NCBI GenBank assembly: GCA_035633755.1 | Contig: DASQEH010000114.1 | Span: forward strand, 5,145-69,144 | Reading direction: 5' to 3' | Source: DASQEH01 sp035633755 | Lineage (GTDB): Bacteria > Actinomycetota > Actinomycetes > Propionibacteriales > Nocardioidaceae | Length of the DNA: 64,000 nt | Shown: piece by piece, positions 1 to 8,499 of the stretch | Layout of the letters: each line of letters begins with the position of its first letter | Position numbering within the stretch: position 1 is the first letter of the stretch | Program-made: the position numbers and the translations under genes | Notes under the pieces: generated by a model | What the model saw: only the letters and a program-made list of their open reading frames with translations | Databases searched by the model: none | What the model was told of the DNA's origin: nothing

Positions 1-3
1 ATC

Positions 4-19
4 GCAGCCGCGCGGCTGC
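4..19. terminator. GC-rich palindrome, possible terminator of the M1 peptidase gene
   Basis: A perfect 16-base palindrome (GCAGCCGCGCGGCTGC) lies one base beyond the stop codon of the leftward peptidase gene. It could form a hairpin in that transcript. The window edge hides what follows, so no U-tract can be judged; this is inferred only from symmetry and position. Confidence 0.3.
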
Positions 20-20
20 C

Positions 21-1466
21 CTACAGGTCCCCGGGGTAAAGATTGGCACGAGAGGGGACCCGGGCGTGCAGGACCCAGTCACTCCAGAAGCTGGTCAGGT
101 CGACCCCGGTCGAGCGTTCCAAGGCCTCTCGCAGGCCCCCCATCGACATGTTGTCGCCCGCCCGCCGTTGCTGAAGTGCCCGCATGGCCCGGAAGAAGGC
201 CACGTCGCCGACCTTGTTGCGCAGGGCGTGCACGAAGTACGCACCCTTGAGATAGACCCCTGCGTAGGTGAACTCCCGCCCCGGACCCATGTCGTAGATC
301 GGGACGCGGAGCCATCTCGGCTCTCCCCTGACCGCCTGCCGGTACCGCCGGTCGAGCAATGCCCCGTGGTGCTCGGCCCAGAGCTGCTCGGAGTAGGACG
401 CGAAGCACTCGCTGAGGCAGATGTCGCGCCAGCGGTGGATGGAGATGTTGTCGCCCCACCATTGGTGGGCGTTCTCGTGCACGATCGTCGGGATGCCGAC
501 ACCCGGTGCGTACACAGGTCGGGTGAAGGTCTCCAGGGAGAACCCGAGCCGCCCACTGACGAAGATGCCACCCGCGGCCGGAGCGGGATACGGCCCCCAG
601 CGGTTCGAGAGCACGCGCACGATCGCGGGCAGCCGGGCCTGGCGCGTCGACGCCGCCTTGGACCGCGGACCGTAGGCGGTCACGACAGGGATCCCGGAGG
701 GCAGCCGGGAGCGCTCGAACGTCAGCTTGTCGATGTACATCGTCGTGAGGTACGTCGTCGTCGCCTCGCGCAACCTCCACCTGTACGTGCGCACAGGCGT
801 ACCGTCGGGCCGTCGGCCGGATGTCGTCGGCAGCTGGCGGCCGATGGAGACCACAGCGAGCGGCCGGGGAACGGTTGCGGTCAGGGCGAACGCGGCCTTG
901 TCCGTCGGATGGTCGTTGCACGGGTACCAAGCCGTGCACGAGTGCGGCTCTCCGAGGATGAAGCCGGCTCCGGGCGTCGTCGCGTCGTGCCAGCCGTTGC
1001 GCGGGGTGTTCCCTGGCCTGCCCCGATAGCTCACCTGCACCTGGAACTGCGAGCCTCTGGCGATCTGCTGGCGGGGGGTGATGACCAGCTCGTGCGCGGC
1101 CGCCCGCCGGAAGGTCGCGGCGCGACCGTTGACGCGCACCGACTCCACGTTCAGCCCGACAAGGTCGAGGTTGAGCCGGTCGAGACGAGCGGTGGCTCTG
1201 GCGGCAATGGTCGTTGTCGCCACGATGCGCTGCTTCGGGCGCCAGTAGGCGAGCCGGACGTGGTAGCGGGCGACGTCATACCCGCGGTTGCCGTCCGCAG
1301 GGTAGTAGGGGTCGCCGATCCCCTGACCGCGGCTGAGCGCGCTCGATCCGGCTCGTGCATCGCCGTGCGCAGGATCGCCTGTGGATGCCATCTGCAAGGC
1401 ACCTCCGAGCAGGGCGATTGCCGCCACAGCGGTCCCGACAGCGTGAGCTGAGACGCGCATCCTCAC
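21..1466 (-). CDS. Secreted M1-family metallopeptidase
   Basis: Probable zinc aminopeptidase of the M1 (gluzincin) family, 481 residues. The zinc site is visible as HENAH (H330, E331, H334), with the third ligand Glu about 19 residues later in LSECFAS (E353). The N-terminal half is the saddle-like beta domain. The usual GxMEN exopeptidase motif reads GFSLETF, so the conserved Glu is kept but substrate preference is uncertain. The N-terminus is a signal peptide (basic MRVSAHAVG followed by an Ala/Leu-rich core) with no lipobox Cys, so the protein is probably exported. The reading frame stays open to 1961, but I chose GTG at 1466 because AAGGAG lies 7 bases upstream; an ATG two codons later is an alternative. 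It is divergent from the next gene, whose promoter shares the 77-base gap. Confidence 0.88.
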   Translation of the reverse strand: MRMRVSAHAVGTAVAAIALLGGALQMASTGDPAHGDARAGSSALSRGQGIGDPYYPADGNRGYDVARYHVRLAYWRPKQRIVATTTIAARATARLDRLNLDLVGLNVESVRVNGRAATFRRAAAHELVITPRQQIARGSQFQVQVSYRGRPGNTPRNGWHDATTPGAGFILGEPHSCTAWYPCNDHPTDKAAFALTATVPRPLAVVSIGRQLPTTSGRRPDGTPVRTYRWRLREATTTYLTTMYIDKLTFERSRLPSGIPVVTAYGPRSKAASTRQARLPAIVRVLSNRWGPYPAPAAGGIFVSGRLGFSLETFTRPVYAPGVGIPTIVHENAHQWWGDNISIHRWRDICLSECFASYSEQLWAEHHGALLDRRYRQAVRGEPRWLRVPIYDMGPGREFTYAGVYLKGAYFVHALRNKVGDVAFFRAMRALQQRRAGDNMSMGGLREALERSTGVDLTSFWSDWVLHARVPSRANLYPGDL

Positions 1467-1527
1467 GGCGGTTCTCCTTGGTCCTCGACGACCCGTTGAC
1501 CCCGAATTGTGCCACTGCCTCGTCCGA

Positions 1528-1533
1528 TACAGT
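1528..1533 (+). promoter_or_regulatory. Candidate -10 (TACAGT) of a leaderless promoter for the tmsA-like gene
   Basis: TACAGT fits the actinobacterial TAnnnT pattern and ends 9 bases before the ATG at 1543. No Shine-Dalgarno sequence lies between them. This spacing is what a leaderless transcript would show. No good -35 is visible, so the call rests on spacing and missing RBS. Confidence 0.35.
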
Positions 1534-1542
1534 TGCGCGGCA

Positions 1543-2952
1543 ATGAACACGACGACGGTGGGAGCGACGGCCCACGACGAGGCCGTCGCAGCGCTGCGCT
1601 CGTCGTACTCCGCGATCCCGCCGGGCTCGCCGGTGCGCCTGGCCAAACGGACCTCCAACCTCTTCCGCCCACGCACCCGCCAACCGGTCGCGGCCCTGGA
1701 CGCATCCCGGCTCGACGGCGTCATCCACGTGGACGCGTCGGCAAGGACCGCCGACGTGCAAGGGATGTGCACGTACGAGCACCTCGTCGACCAGACGCTT
1801 CGCCATGGCCTGATGCCGCTCGTGGTGCCGCAGCTCAAGACGATCACGCTCGGCGGCGCCGTCACCGGGCTCGGCATCGAGTCGTCCTCGTTCCGTAGCG
1901 GGCTGCCCCATGAGTCCGTGCTGGAGATGGACGTGCTCACGGGCGACGGACGGCTGGTCACCGCAGCACCCGATGGCGAGCACGCAGACCTGTTCGCGGC
2001 CTTCCCGAACTCCTACGGCAGTCTCGGATACTGCGTCCGGCTGAAGATCGAGCTGGAACCCGTGCACCCGTACGTCGCTCTGCGCCACGTCCGGTTCTCG
2101 GACCTGGACAGCCTTGCCGCCGCGGTCGTTGAGATCTGCCGGGACAGGCGCTGGCAGGAGGAGCCCGTGGACTTCCTCGACGGTGTCATGTTCGGGCTCG
2201 ACGAGGCGTACCTGACGCTGGGCCGCTGGTGCGACGATGTGGCCGCCTCGGGTCTGCTGTCGACGAGCGACTACACCGGACAGGAGATCTTCTACCGGTC
2301 CGTCCGCGAGCGCTCCCTCGACGTGTTGACCGTTGCCGACTACCTGTGGCGCTGGGACACCGACTGGTTCTGGTGCTCCAAGGCCTTCGGAGTCCAGAAC
2401 CCACGGGTGCGCAAGCTGTGGCCGGCGCGGCTGCGTCGTAGCGACGTCTACCACCGCATCGTCGCGGCGGAGACCCGCTGGCAGGTGAAGGCCCGCATCC
2501 GGCGGTGGCAAGGACATCGGCCGCAAGAGCGGGTCGTGCAGGACGTCGAGATCCCGGTCGAGCGCACCGCGGACTTCCTGCGGTGGTTCGACGAGCATGT
2601 CTCGATGAGCCCGGTATGGCTGTGCCCCCTGCGGCTGCGCGAGCCGGCAGGCCCGGGCTCGGCTCGATCATGGCCGCTGTACCCCCTGGAGGCCGGCCGG
2701 GTGTATGTCAATGTCGGGTTCTGGGGTCTCGTGCCGATGGCCGAGGGACGCCAGGACGGCGACCTCAACCGCGACGTCGAGCGAGCGGTCACGGACCACG
2801 GGGGGCACAAATCGCTCTATTCCGACGCTTATTACGACCGATCGACGTTCGAGTCGATGTATGGGGGGAACTACTACACCAAAGCCAAGCGGGTCTACGA
2901 CCCCGACAACAGGTTGACCGGACTGTACGAGAAGGCGGTGGGGCGAAGGTGA
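1543..2952 (+). CDS. tmsA: FAD-binding oxidoreductase, TmsA/BfaA-like (10-methyl fatty acid reductase)
   Basis: Flavoprotein of the FAD-linked oxidase (PCMH-type) family, 469 residues. The FAD-binding half spans roughly residues 45-165, with the GGAVTGLGIESSSFRSG segment that contacts FAD. It is immediately followed, with a 4-base GTGA overlap, by a cyclopropane-fatty-acid-synthase-like methyltransferase. That pair is the known tmsA-tmsB (bfaA-bfaB) arrangement: the methyltransferase adds a methylene group to oleoyl phospholipid, and the flavoprotein reduces it to the 10-methyl branch (tuberculostearic acid). The function is therefore inferred from family plus pairing. The start is ATG 1543; the frame is open upstream to TTG 1507, but a TACAGT box sits just before 1543 and the gene may be leaderless. 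The distant family relation to DHCR24-type sterol reductases is the main alternative. Confidence 0.82.
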   Translation: MNTTTVGATAHDEAVAALRSSYSAIPPGSPVRLAKRTSNLFRPRTRQPVAALDASRLDGVIHVDASARTADVQGMCTYEHLVDQTLRHGLMPLVVPQLKTITLGGAVTGLGIESSSFRSGLPHESVLEMDVLTGDGRLVTAAPDGEHADLFAAFPNSYGSLGYCVRLKIELEPVHPYVALRHVRFSDLDSLAAAVVEICRDRRWQEEPVDFLDGVMFGLDEAYLTLGRWCDDVAASGLLSTSDYTGQEIFYRSVRERSLDVLTVADYLWRWDTDWFWCSKAFGVQNPRVRKLWPARLRRSDVYHRIVAAETRWQVKARIRRWQGHRPQERVVQDVEIPVERTADFLRWFDEHVSMSPVWLCPLRLREPAGPGSARSWPLYPLEAGRVYVNVGFWGLVPMAEGRQDGDLNRDVERAVTDHGGHKSLYSDAYYDRSTFESMYGGNYYTKAKRVYDPDNRLTGLYEKAVGRR

Positions 2953-4211
2953 CTATCGCGAACATGGTGGAACGGCTCACCAAGGAGCCGCCGCCGATCC
3001 GGTTCGAGGCGTACGACGGCAGCGGACTGGGTCCGGAGGACTCACCGATCACGTTGCGGCTCCTGAACGAGCGCGGACTGCGGTTCATGGTCACCGCGCC
3101 GGGCGGTGACCTCGGCGTCGTACGCGCCTACGTGAGCGGCGACATCGTCGTGGACGGGGTCCACCCCGGCGACCCGTACGAGGCGATGCGGCTGCTCGGG
3201 CGCTGGCGCTTCCATCGGCCCAGTGCGCTGGAGGCGGCCAAGCTCTTCCGAGAGCTCGGGTTGCACCGGTTGGTCCCGCCCGAGCCTCCGCCGGAGGAGG
3301 CGCTGCCGCGGTGGCGTCGGGTGGCCGAGGGGCTGCGGCACTCGCGCAGCCGCGATGCCGAGTCGATCACGCACCACTACGACGTCTCGAACTCCTTCTA
3401 CGAGAAGGTGCTCGGACCGTCGATGGCGTACACGTGCGCCGTCTTCCCGAAGGAGACCGCCAGCCTCGAAGAGGCCCAGGAGGAGAAGTTCGACCTGGTG
3501 GCGCGCAAGCTGGGCCTGGCTCCAGGAATGCGGTTGCTCGATGTCGGGTGCGGCTGGGGTGGCATGGTCCGCCATGCGGCCCGGCACTACGGGGTCACCG
3601 CGGTCGGGGTGACGTTGTCAGCCCAACAGGCCGCGTGGGGCAGCGCCGCCATCGCCGCCGACGGTCTCGCCGCGCGTGCCCAAGTGCTGCACCGTGACTA
3701 CCGGGACTCCCCCGGAGAGCAGTACGACGCCGTCAGCTCGATCGGCCTGCTCGAGCACGTCGGGATCTTGCAGTACCCGGCCTACTTCCGATTCCTGCAC
3801 TCGAAGCTTCGCGAAGGCGGACGGCTGCTCAACCACTCGATCACCCGCCCGCACAACGAGCTCAACATCAAGACCGGGCGCTTCATCGACCGCTACGTGT
3901 TCCCCGACGGCGAGCTCACGGGGTCCGGTCGCATCATCACCGCGGCGCAGGACGCCGGGTTCGAGGTGCGTCACACCGAGAACCTCCGCGAGCACTACGC
4001 CCTCACGCTGGCCCACTGGTGCGCCAACCTGGTCGAGCACTGGGACGAGTGCGTGGCTGACGTGGGCATCGGGAGGGCCCGGGTGTGGGGCTTGTACATG
4101 GCCGGCTCACGGCTCGGCTTCGAGACCAACGAGACACAGCTCCATCAGGTGCTCGCGGTGAAGCTCGACCCGTCCGGCCAGGCAGACTTCCCCCTCCGGC
4201 CCACCTGGTAG
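2949..4211 (+). CDS. tmsB: SAM-dependent methyltransferase, TmsB/BfaB-like (cyclopropane-fatty-acid synthase family)
   Basis: CFA-synthase-family methyltransferase of 420 residues. The SAM-binding motif I is MRLLDVGCGWGGM. The family hallmarks HHYDVSNSFYEKVLGPSMAYT and GLLEHVG are clear, as is the C-terminal segment that in this family covers the lipid site. It is expected to methylate the cis-9 double bond of membrane phospholipid oleoyl chains, giving 10-methylene-stearoyl, which the upstream flavoprotein would reduce. GTG 2949 is chosen because it overlaps the previous stop by 4 bases, implying translational coupling; the open frame reaches back to 2505 but that part is a shadow of the upstream gene. 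The N-terminal 100 residues form the usual actinobacterial extension. A plain cyclopropane synthase is the alternative; the pairing argues against it. Confidence 0.88.
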   Translation: MTIANMVERLTKEPPPIRFEAYDGSGLGPEDSPITLRLLNERGLRFMVTAPGGDLGVVRAYVSGDIVVDGVHPGDPYEAMRLLGRWRFHRPSALEAAKLFRELGLHRLVPPEPPPEEALPRWRRVAEGLRHSRSRDAESITHHYDVSNSFYEKVLGPSMAYTCAVFPKETASLEEAQEEKFDLVARKLGLAPGMRLLDVGCGWGGMVRHAARHYGVTAVGVTLSAQQAAWGSAAIAADGLAARAQVLHRDYRDSPGEQYDAVSSIGLLEHVGILQYPAYFRFLHSKLREGGRLLNHSITRPHNELNIKTGRFIDRYVFPDGELTGSGRIITAAQDAGFEVRHTENLREHYALTLAHWCANLVEHWDECVADVGIGRARVWGLYMAGSRLGFETNETQLHQVLAVKLDPSGQADFPLRPTW

Positions 4212-4253
4212 ACCCCCCGCCGTGCTCGAGACTACGCCCTCCCAGGAGCTCCC

Positions 4254-4520
4254 ATGACCGTCAGCGGTGTCATCACGGCGATCATCGTCGGCCTGATCCT
4301 GGGTGTTCTCGGGCGGGCCATCGCCCCCGGCAAGCAGGCCATCCCGATCTGGCTGACCATCGTCGTGGGCATCGTCGCGGCCCTGATAGGCAGCGCGATC
4401 GTCGGTCCGATGCGCAGCACCACGGGTTTCGACTGGGTCGAGCTTCTCGTCCAGATCGTCCTCGCTGTGGTCGGCGTGATCGCCGCCGCTGCGGTGTACG
4501 GCGGTCGGTCCAGACGCTGA
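4254..4520 (+). CDS. GlsB/YeaQ/YmgE-family (transglycosylase-associated) small membrane protein
   Basis: An 88-residue protein made almost entirely of three hydrophobic segments (about residues 2-22, 27-48 and 57-82) with Gly-rich turns, ending in RSRR. This is the layout of the transglycosylase-associated protein family, small stress-linked membrane proteins whose biochemical role is not established. GGAGCTCCC directly precedes ATG 4254. It lies 42 bases after the methyltransferase and may be read through from it. Confidence 0.8.
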   Translation: MTVSGVITAIIVGLILGVLGRAIAPGKQAIPIWLTIVVGIVAALIGSAIVGPMRSTTGFDWVELLVQIVLAVVGVIAAAAVYGGRSRR

Positions 4521-4574
4521 ACGTGCCTGCTGGGCGCAGGTCGCCGGGCGTCGCAAGCAGGATAGGCGGGACGA

Positions 4575-4615
4575 CGTTCACCTGACGGCCGTCGTCGTTC
4601 ACCTGACGGCCGTCG
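4575..4615. repeat. 21-base tandem duplication across the MFS stop codon
   Basis: A 20-base word beginning CGTTCACCTGACGG occurs at 4575-4594 and again at 4596-4615, a period of 21 with one spacer base. The right-hand copy contains the TGA stop of the leftward MFS gene. The left-hand copy is in the 78-base gap that separates two convergent genes. It looks like a small slippage duplication and has no obvious function. Confidence 0.75.
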
Positions 4616-5873
4616 ACTCGACGTCGGTCAGGTCCGGATCGCGACCCTGATGCGCAGCAGCGCGCCCCAACAGCAGCAGAGCCGGTGCCAGCATCAGGGC
4701 ACCGGCTGCCAGCGACGTCCGGATGGTCCAACGGGTCGCGACCCAGCCGAGAACCGGTCCGCCGCCCCACTCGCCGGCGCTCCCGGAGACGCTGGCGATC
4801 GACAGGACCGTCGCCCGTACCGACGAGTCGGTGATCGCAGTGTTGAGCCAGGTGCGGTACGGAGCCTCGATGAGCTCCCGCACCACGGTCGTGAACCAGT
4901 AGGCAGCGATCGCGGGCCACACCTCGCCCACCAAGGCGAAGCTGAGGGCGGCCACGATGAGCAGGAGGTGGAAGGCGATCAGGAGCCGTACCAGCTTGGC
5001 CTGGCCCAACGCCTCCACAGACGCCACCAGGGGGGCCGCGACCGCGAACGACAAGATCATCGTGCCTGCTCGCAGCACACCGAACCATACGACGCTCTCG
5101 AGACTGAACAGCTCCGGAAGGCCGACCTCGAGCAGGAAATGTGCCTCCTTCAGGCGGTCGAAGCCCTCCGCCCACATGCCGAACAGGAAGGCGATCGCCA
5201 AGACGAGGACCAGCACCGGGTGGGCGGCCACCACCCGGCGTCCTGAGCTCACCGTGGCCAGGGCTGTACGCAGCGAGCCGCCATGGGCTCGCGCCGTGGG
5301 CCGGGTGAAGCCGTCCTCGGGCATGGCCAGGTGCAAGAAGGCGGCCAGACCGAACGCACAGATGCCCGCAGCAATGAGCGGCCAGCTCAAGTCCACGAGC
5401 GACAGGCCGACCGCCGCGCCGATCCCCAGTAGCCCGGTGACCCGGTCGAGCTGAGCACTGCGCTGGTACGCCGAGCCGAGCCGGGCCGACCCGATCTCGT
5501 CGGCGAGCCACGCGTCCTCGGCGCCGCTGCGGAACGTCCAGCCGATGCCCCACAGCGCCATCGCCGCCAGCACGACCGGTGCGGACGCGACCAGCCCCGA
5601 CACGAGCATGGCGGTGCCCATGACCCCCGCGCCGACGATCATGGACAGCCGGCGCGACCGCACGTCTGCGAGGACGCCGGTAGGGACCTCGAAGATGAAG
5701 TAGGCGAGCTCCATGGCGGTTCCGGCCAGCACGAGCTCGAACGGCGACATGTGCACGTCGCGGACGAGGTAGACAGCGGTGGTGGTCCAGCTGAGCGAGG
5801 CGATGAAGCTCCAGGTGCCGGAGTAGACGAGCCAGACGGTGTACGCGCTCCATCGGCCCCGATCTCCACTCAC
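4599..5873 (-). CDS. MFS transporter
   Basis: Polytopic membrane protein of 424 residues with about twelve hydrophobic segments and the cytoplasmic-loop motif between helices 2 and 3 (GVLADVRSRRLSM), a good match to MFS motif A. Such proteins are proton-driven exporters or importers; the substrate cannot be read from the sequence. GTG 5873 is the first start in frame. The gene converges on the small membrane protein gene at its 3' end, where a 21-base tandem duplication carries the stop. It diverges from the GNAT gene at 5951. Confidence 0.85.
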   Translation of the reverse strand: MSGDRGRWSAYTVWLVYSGTWSFIASLSWTTTAVYLVRDVHMSPFELVLAGTAMELAYFIFEVPTGVLADVRSRRLSMIVGAGVMGTAMLVSGLVASAPVVLAAMALWGIGWTFRSGAEDAWLADEIGSARLGSAYQRSAQLDRVTGLLGIGAAVGLSLVDLSWPLIAAGICAFGLAAFLHLAMPEDGFTRPTARAHGGSLRTALATVSSGRRVVAAHPVLVLVLAIAFLFGMWAEGFDRLKEAHFLLEVGLPELFSLESVVWFGVLRAGTMILSFAVAAPLVASVEALGQAKLVRLLIAFHLLLIVAALSFALVGEVWPAIAAYWFTTVVRELIEAPYRTWLNTAITDSSVRATVLSIASVSGSAGEWGGGPVLGWVATRWTIRTSLAAGALMLAPALLLLGRAAAHQGRDPDLTDVESTAVR

Positions 5874-5950
5874 CGGCCAAGTGTGCCGAGGGTGGATCGG
5901 CTCCGCGACCGATTAAGAGCTGCTTTCAGGCACTGCCCTACCCTGGCTCG

Positions 5951-6529
5951 GTGACAGACTCCGTGGACTCGCTCGACATCCGACGGGTCGGGTACGAGCA
6001 CCGGGACGTCGTGGCGCTGACCGGCGAGGTTCAGGCGTACTACCGCGAGATCTACGGAGGTCCCGACAGCGCACCCGTGGCCGACGACGAGTTCACCCCG
6101 CCTCTGGGCGCCTTCTTCGTCGCCTACGAAGCCGGGATCGCGACGGCGATGGGCGGGTGGCGCTTCTGCCGCACGCGGATGCACATCGCCGCACATGAGC
6201 CGGTCGAGATCAAGCGGATGTACGTCGTGCAGGCCGCCCGCGGCCGCGGCGTGGCCCGCCGACTGCTGAGGCACCTGGAGGAGACGGCGAACGCCAGCGG
6301 AGCGGATGCGATGGTGCTGGAGACGGGCCAGCGGCAGCCGGCGGCCATTCGCCTGTACCGCTCCTCGGGCTACACCGACATCCCGCGCTTCGGTCACTAC
6401 GCCCACGAGCCCGAAGCGGTCCACCTGGGCAAGTCGTTGAACGGCAGTCAGCTGACCTTGTTGTCGGACAGGTCGGACAGGTTGCCGGACAGCCAGTCGA
6501 GCAGCGGGCGACCGGCGCGCCAGTCCTGA
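5951..6529 (+). CDS. GNAT family N-acetyltransferase
   Basis: GNAT-fold acetyltransferase of 192 residues. The acetyl-CoA site is seen in KRMYVVQAARGRGVARRLL (the Q/RxxGxG/A loop), followed by the typical beta5-alpha4 LETGQRQPAAIRLYRSSGY segment. The acceptor substrate is unknown. The fold is complete by about residue 162 (VHLGKS). The last 27 residues run antisense through the 3' end of the DUF2461 gene, an 82-base convergent overlap. TACCCT at 5939-5944 lies 6 bases before GTG 5951 and there is no RBS, so the transcript may be leaderless. Confidence 0.83.
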   Translation: MTDSVDSLDIRRVGYEHRDVVALTGEVQAYYREIYGGPDSAPVADDEFTPPLGAFFVAYEAGIATAMGGWRFCRTRMHIAAHEPVEIKRMYVVQAARGRGVARRLLRHLEETANASGADAMVLETGQRQPAAIRLYRSSGYTDIPRFGHYAHEPEAVHLGKSLNGSQLTLLSDRSDRLPDSQSSSGRPARQS

Positions 6530-7104
6530 GCGACCCTGTCGAGCAGCTCGCCGGTGTGGATGAACGGCGAGAAGCCGTACGACGTCGAGACGTAGATCGA
6601 CTTGTGGCGCAGGAGTGCGATGCGGGGATGGGCCGCGTCGTAGCCGCGCGGGGTGGTCTTGAGCTGGTCGCCACCGAGCTGCCACCCTGAGCCGGTCAGC
6701 TCCGACACGATCGCCTCCAGCTGCCGACCCCTCCGGTTGTCCACGATCGCATCCCGGAACCGGCCCAGCGGCTTCGCCGCCATGGCGTAGCAACCCGCTC
6801 CCACCGTGACGCCTCGCGCGTCGACCTGGACGTACCAGCCGGTGGAGTCACCTGTCGCCACGAAACCGCCCTGCTGGGTCTTGTACGGCGTCTTGTCCTT
6901 GGCGTAGCGGACGTCTCGGTACGGGCGGTAGATCTTGCCCGGGCCGAACTCAGGTTCGAGTCCGGCAAGCAGCGCCACCATGGGATCTCGGACCGCCGAC
7001 TCGTAGACGGCTTTGTTGGACGCCCAGAAGGACCGGGTGTTGTCCGTCTCCAGATCGTCGTAGAAGTCCAGAGCCGCCTCGGGGAACCCGTCGAAGGCAG
7101 CCAC
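6448..7104 (-). CDS. DUF2461 family protein
   Basis: A 218-residue protein of the DUF2461 (TIGR02453) family, recognised from the N-terminal FPEAALDFYDDLETDNTRSF, then FGPGKIYRPYRDVRYAKDKTPYK and the GWYVQVDARGVTVGAGCYAM core. No enzymatic function is established. GTG 7104 begins one base after the SDR stop codon, so the two genes are probably co-translated. Its last 82 bases overlap the convergent GNAT gene. The C-terminal LSGNLSDLSDNK is encoded by a short imperfect direct repeat (ggacaggt-like units near 6465-6490). Confidence 0.82.
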   Translation of the reverse strand: MAAFDGFPEAALDFYDDLETDNTRSFWASNKAVYESAVRDPMVALLAGLEPEFGPGKIYRPYRDVRYAKDKTPYKTQQGGFVATGDSTGWYVQVDARGVTVGAGCYAMAAKPLGRFRDAIVDNRRGRQLEAIVSELTGSGWQLGGDQLKTTPRGYDAAHPRIALLRHKSIYVSTSYGFSPFIHTGELLDRVAQDWRAGRPLLDWLSGNLSDLSDNKVS

Positions 7105-7105
7105 C

Positions 7106-7867
7106 TCAGCGCGGCGCCATCCGCAGAGCTCCGTCCATGCGGATGGTCTCGCCGTTGAGATAGTCGTGGGCGATGATCATGGACGCCAGGGACGCGTACT
7201 CCGAGGGCGTCGCGAGCCGCTTCGGGAACGGCACACCGGCGCTCAGCCCGGCGCGGAACTCGGCGCTGATGGTCGCCAACATCGGGGTGTCGACGATTCC
7301 GGGGGCAATGGTGTTGACCCGGATTCCTAGTTGGGCGAGGTCGCGCGCCGCCGTGATCGTCATGGCGGCCACCCCGCCCTTGGACGCCGAGTAGGCGATC
7401 TGCCCGACCTGGCCCTCGAACGCCGCCACCGAAGCCGTGTTGATCACGACGCCGCGCTGCCCCGCGTCGTCCGGATCGAGCCGGCTCATGGCCTCGGCGG
7501 CCAGTCGCATGACGTTGAACGTCCCGATCAGGTTGACCGAGATGACTCGGGTGAAGAGCTCGAGGTCGTGCACGCCGTCACGGCCGACGATCCGTCGAGA
7601 TGGAGCGATTCCGGCGCAGTTGACCACGACCCGCAGCGGTGCTTCGGGCGTCGCACCGCGGTCGAGGGCCCGGCGTACGTCGTCCTCGCGGGTCACGTCG
7701 GCCTCGACAAGGGTGACTCCCTCCGGCGCCTCGGGTGCTGACGCGAGCGCGGCAGCCAGATCGAGCCCGATCACGGTGGCACCCTGTCCCGCCAGCTCGG
7801 CGGCCGTTGCCGCCCCGAGTCCCGACGCGGCGCCGGTCACGAGCGCAGTGGTTCCGGAGATCTGCAT
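7106..7867 (-). CDS. SDR oxidoreductase, type II 3-hydroxyacyl-CoA dehydrogenase-like
   Basis: Short-chain dehydrogenase of 253 residues. The Rossmann motif TGAASGLGAA is near residue 10, NCAGIAPS marks the cofactor loop, and the catalytic YSASK follows Ser in NTASVAAFEG. The closest pattern I recognise is the HSD17B10/HADH2-like branch, which oxidises 3-hydroxyacyl-CoA with NAD+, so a beta-oxidation role is likely. The start is ATG 7867 with GGGAGG eight bases upstream; the frame stays open to 7900. It is the first gene of a two-gene unit with DUF2461. Confidence 0.87.
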   Translation of the reverse strand: MQISGTTALVTGAASGLGAATAAELAGQGATVIGLDLAAALASAPEAPEGVTLVEADVTREDDVRRALDRGATPEAPLRVVVNCAGIAPSRRIVGRDGVHDLELFTRVISVNLIGTFNVMRLAAEAMSRLDPDDAGQRGVVINTASVAAFEGQVGQIAYSASKGGVAAMTITAARDLAQLGIRVNTIAPGIVDTPMLATISAEFRAGLSAGVPFPKRLATPSEYASLASMIIAHDYLNGETIRMDGALRMAPR

Positions 7868-7953
7868 GTGTACGTCCTCCCAGAGGTGTGCGATTGTCAT
7901 CTGTGCCCGGTCGGCTCAACTCCCCAGCGGCAGGCAGCGTCATCGTCTCGGCG

Positions 7954-8499
7954 TCATACCCGCAGCGTCATGCTCTCCACGACCTCGGCTCCGGGCAGTT
8001 CGGCCAGCAGTGCTCCTGGGAGCACAAGCTTCGAGCGACGTACGCCGCTCCCGATTATCGCCCCGCCGATCTCCACGACCTCGGCGGTGACGAGCAACCG
8101 CCAGCCGTCAGGCAGACCGACGGGCGTGATCCCGCCGTACTCCATCGCCGTCTCGCTGACAGCTCGCTCCATCGGCAGGAACGAGGCCTTGCGCACGTCC
8201 AGCAGGCGCTTGACGGCGTTGTTCACGTCGACGCGCAGATCGGCCCGCACGACGCATGCGGCCATCCGCTCGTCGCCGCCTCGCCGGCCCATCACCACCA
8301 CGCAGTTCGCGGAGGCCGTCAGCGGGACGCGATACGCCGACGTCATCGCCGCCGTGTCAGCCAGTGCCGGGTCGATCTCGACCACGCCCACCTGCGCGGC
8401 GTGTGGCCAACGCTCGAGTGCGGCGCGGACCGGCTCCGCGAGCAGATCGGGGCGGTCGACGGCAGGGACGGGCTGCAGCTCTCCCAGCATGGGCAGCAT
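7954..8499 (-). CDS. YbaK/EbsC family aminoacyl-tRNA deacylase-like protein
   Basis: A 181-residue protein of the YbaK/ProX family, which hydrolyses mischarged aminoacyl-tRNA in trans. Recognisable elements are the SANCVVVMGRRG strand, the conserved lysine region NNAVKRLLDVRKASF, and the METGGI-like loop AMEYGGITPVGLP. The exact tRNA specificity is unknown. ATG 8499 is preceded by GGGAGGAG. It diverges from the phosphatidyltransferase gene across a 186-base gap. Confidence 0.85.
   Translation of the reverse strand: MLPMLGELQPVPAVDRPDLLAEPVRAALERWPHAAQVGVVEIDPALADTAAMTSAYRVPLTASANCVVVMGRRGGDERMAACVVRADLRVDVNNAVKRLLDVRKASFLPMERAVSETAMEYGGITPVGLPDGWRLLVTAEVVEIGGAIIGSGVRRSKLVLPGALLAELPGAEVVESMTLRV

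Noticed and set aside
66..1451. A 461-codon open frame on the plus strand
   Set aside because: Antisense to the M1 peptidase, whose zinc motif, signal peptide and RBS are clear. The product is Arg/Pro-rich with no known domain.
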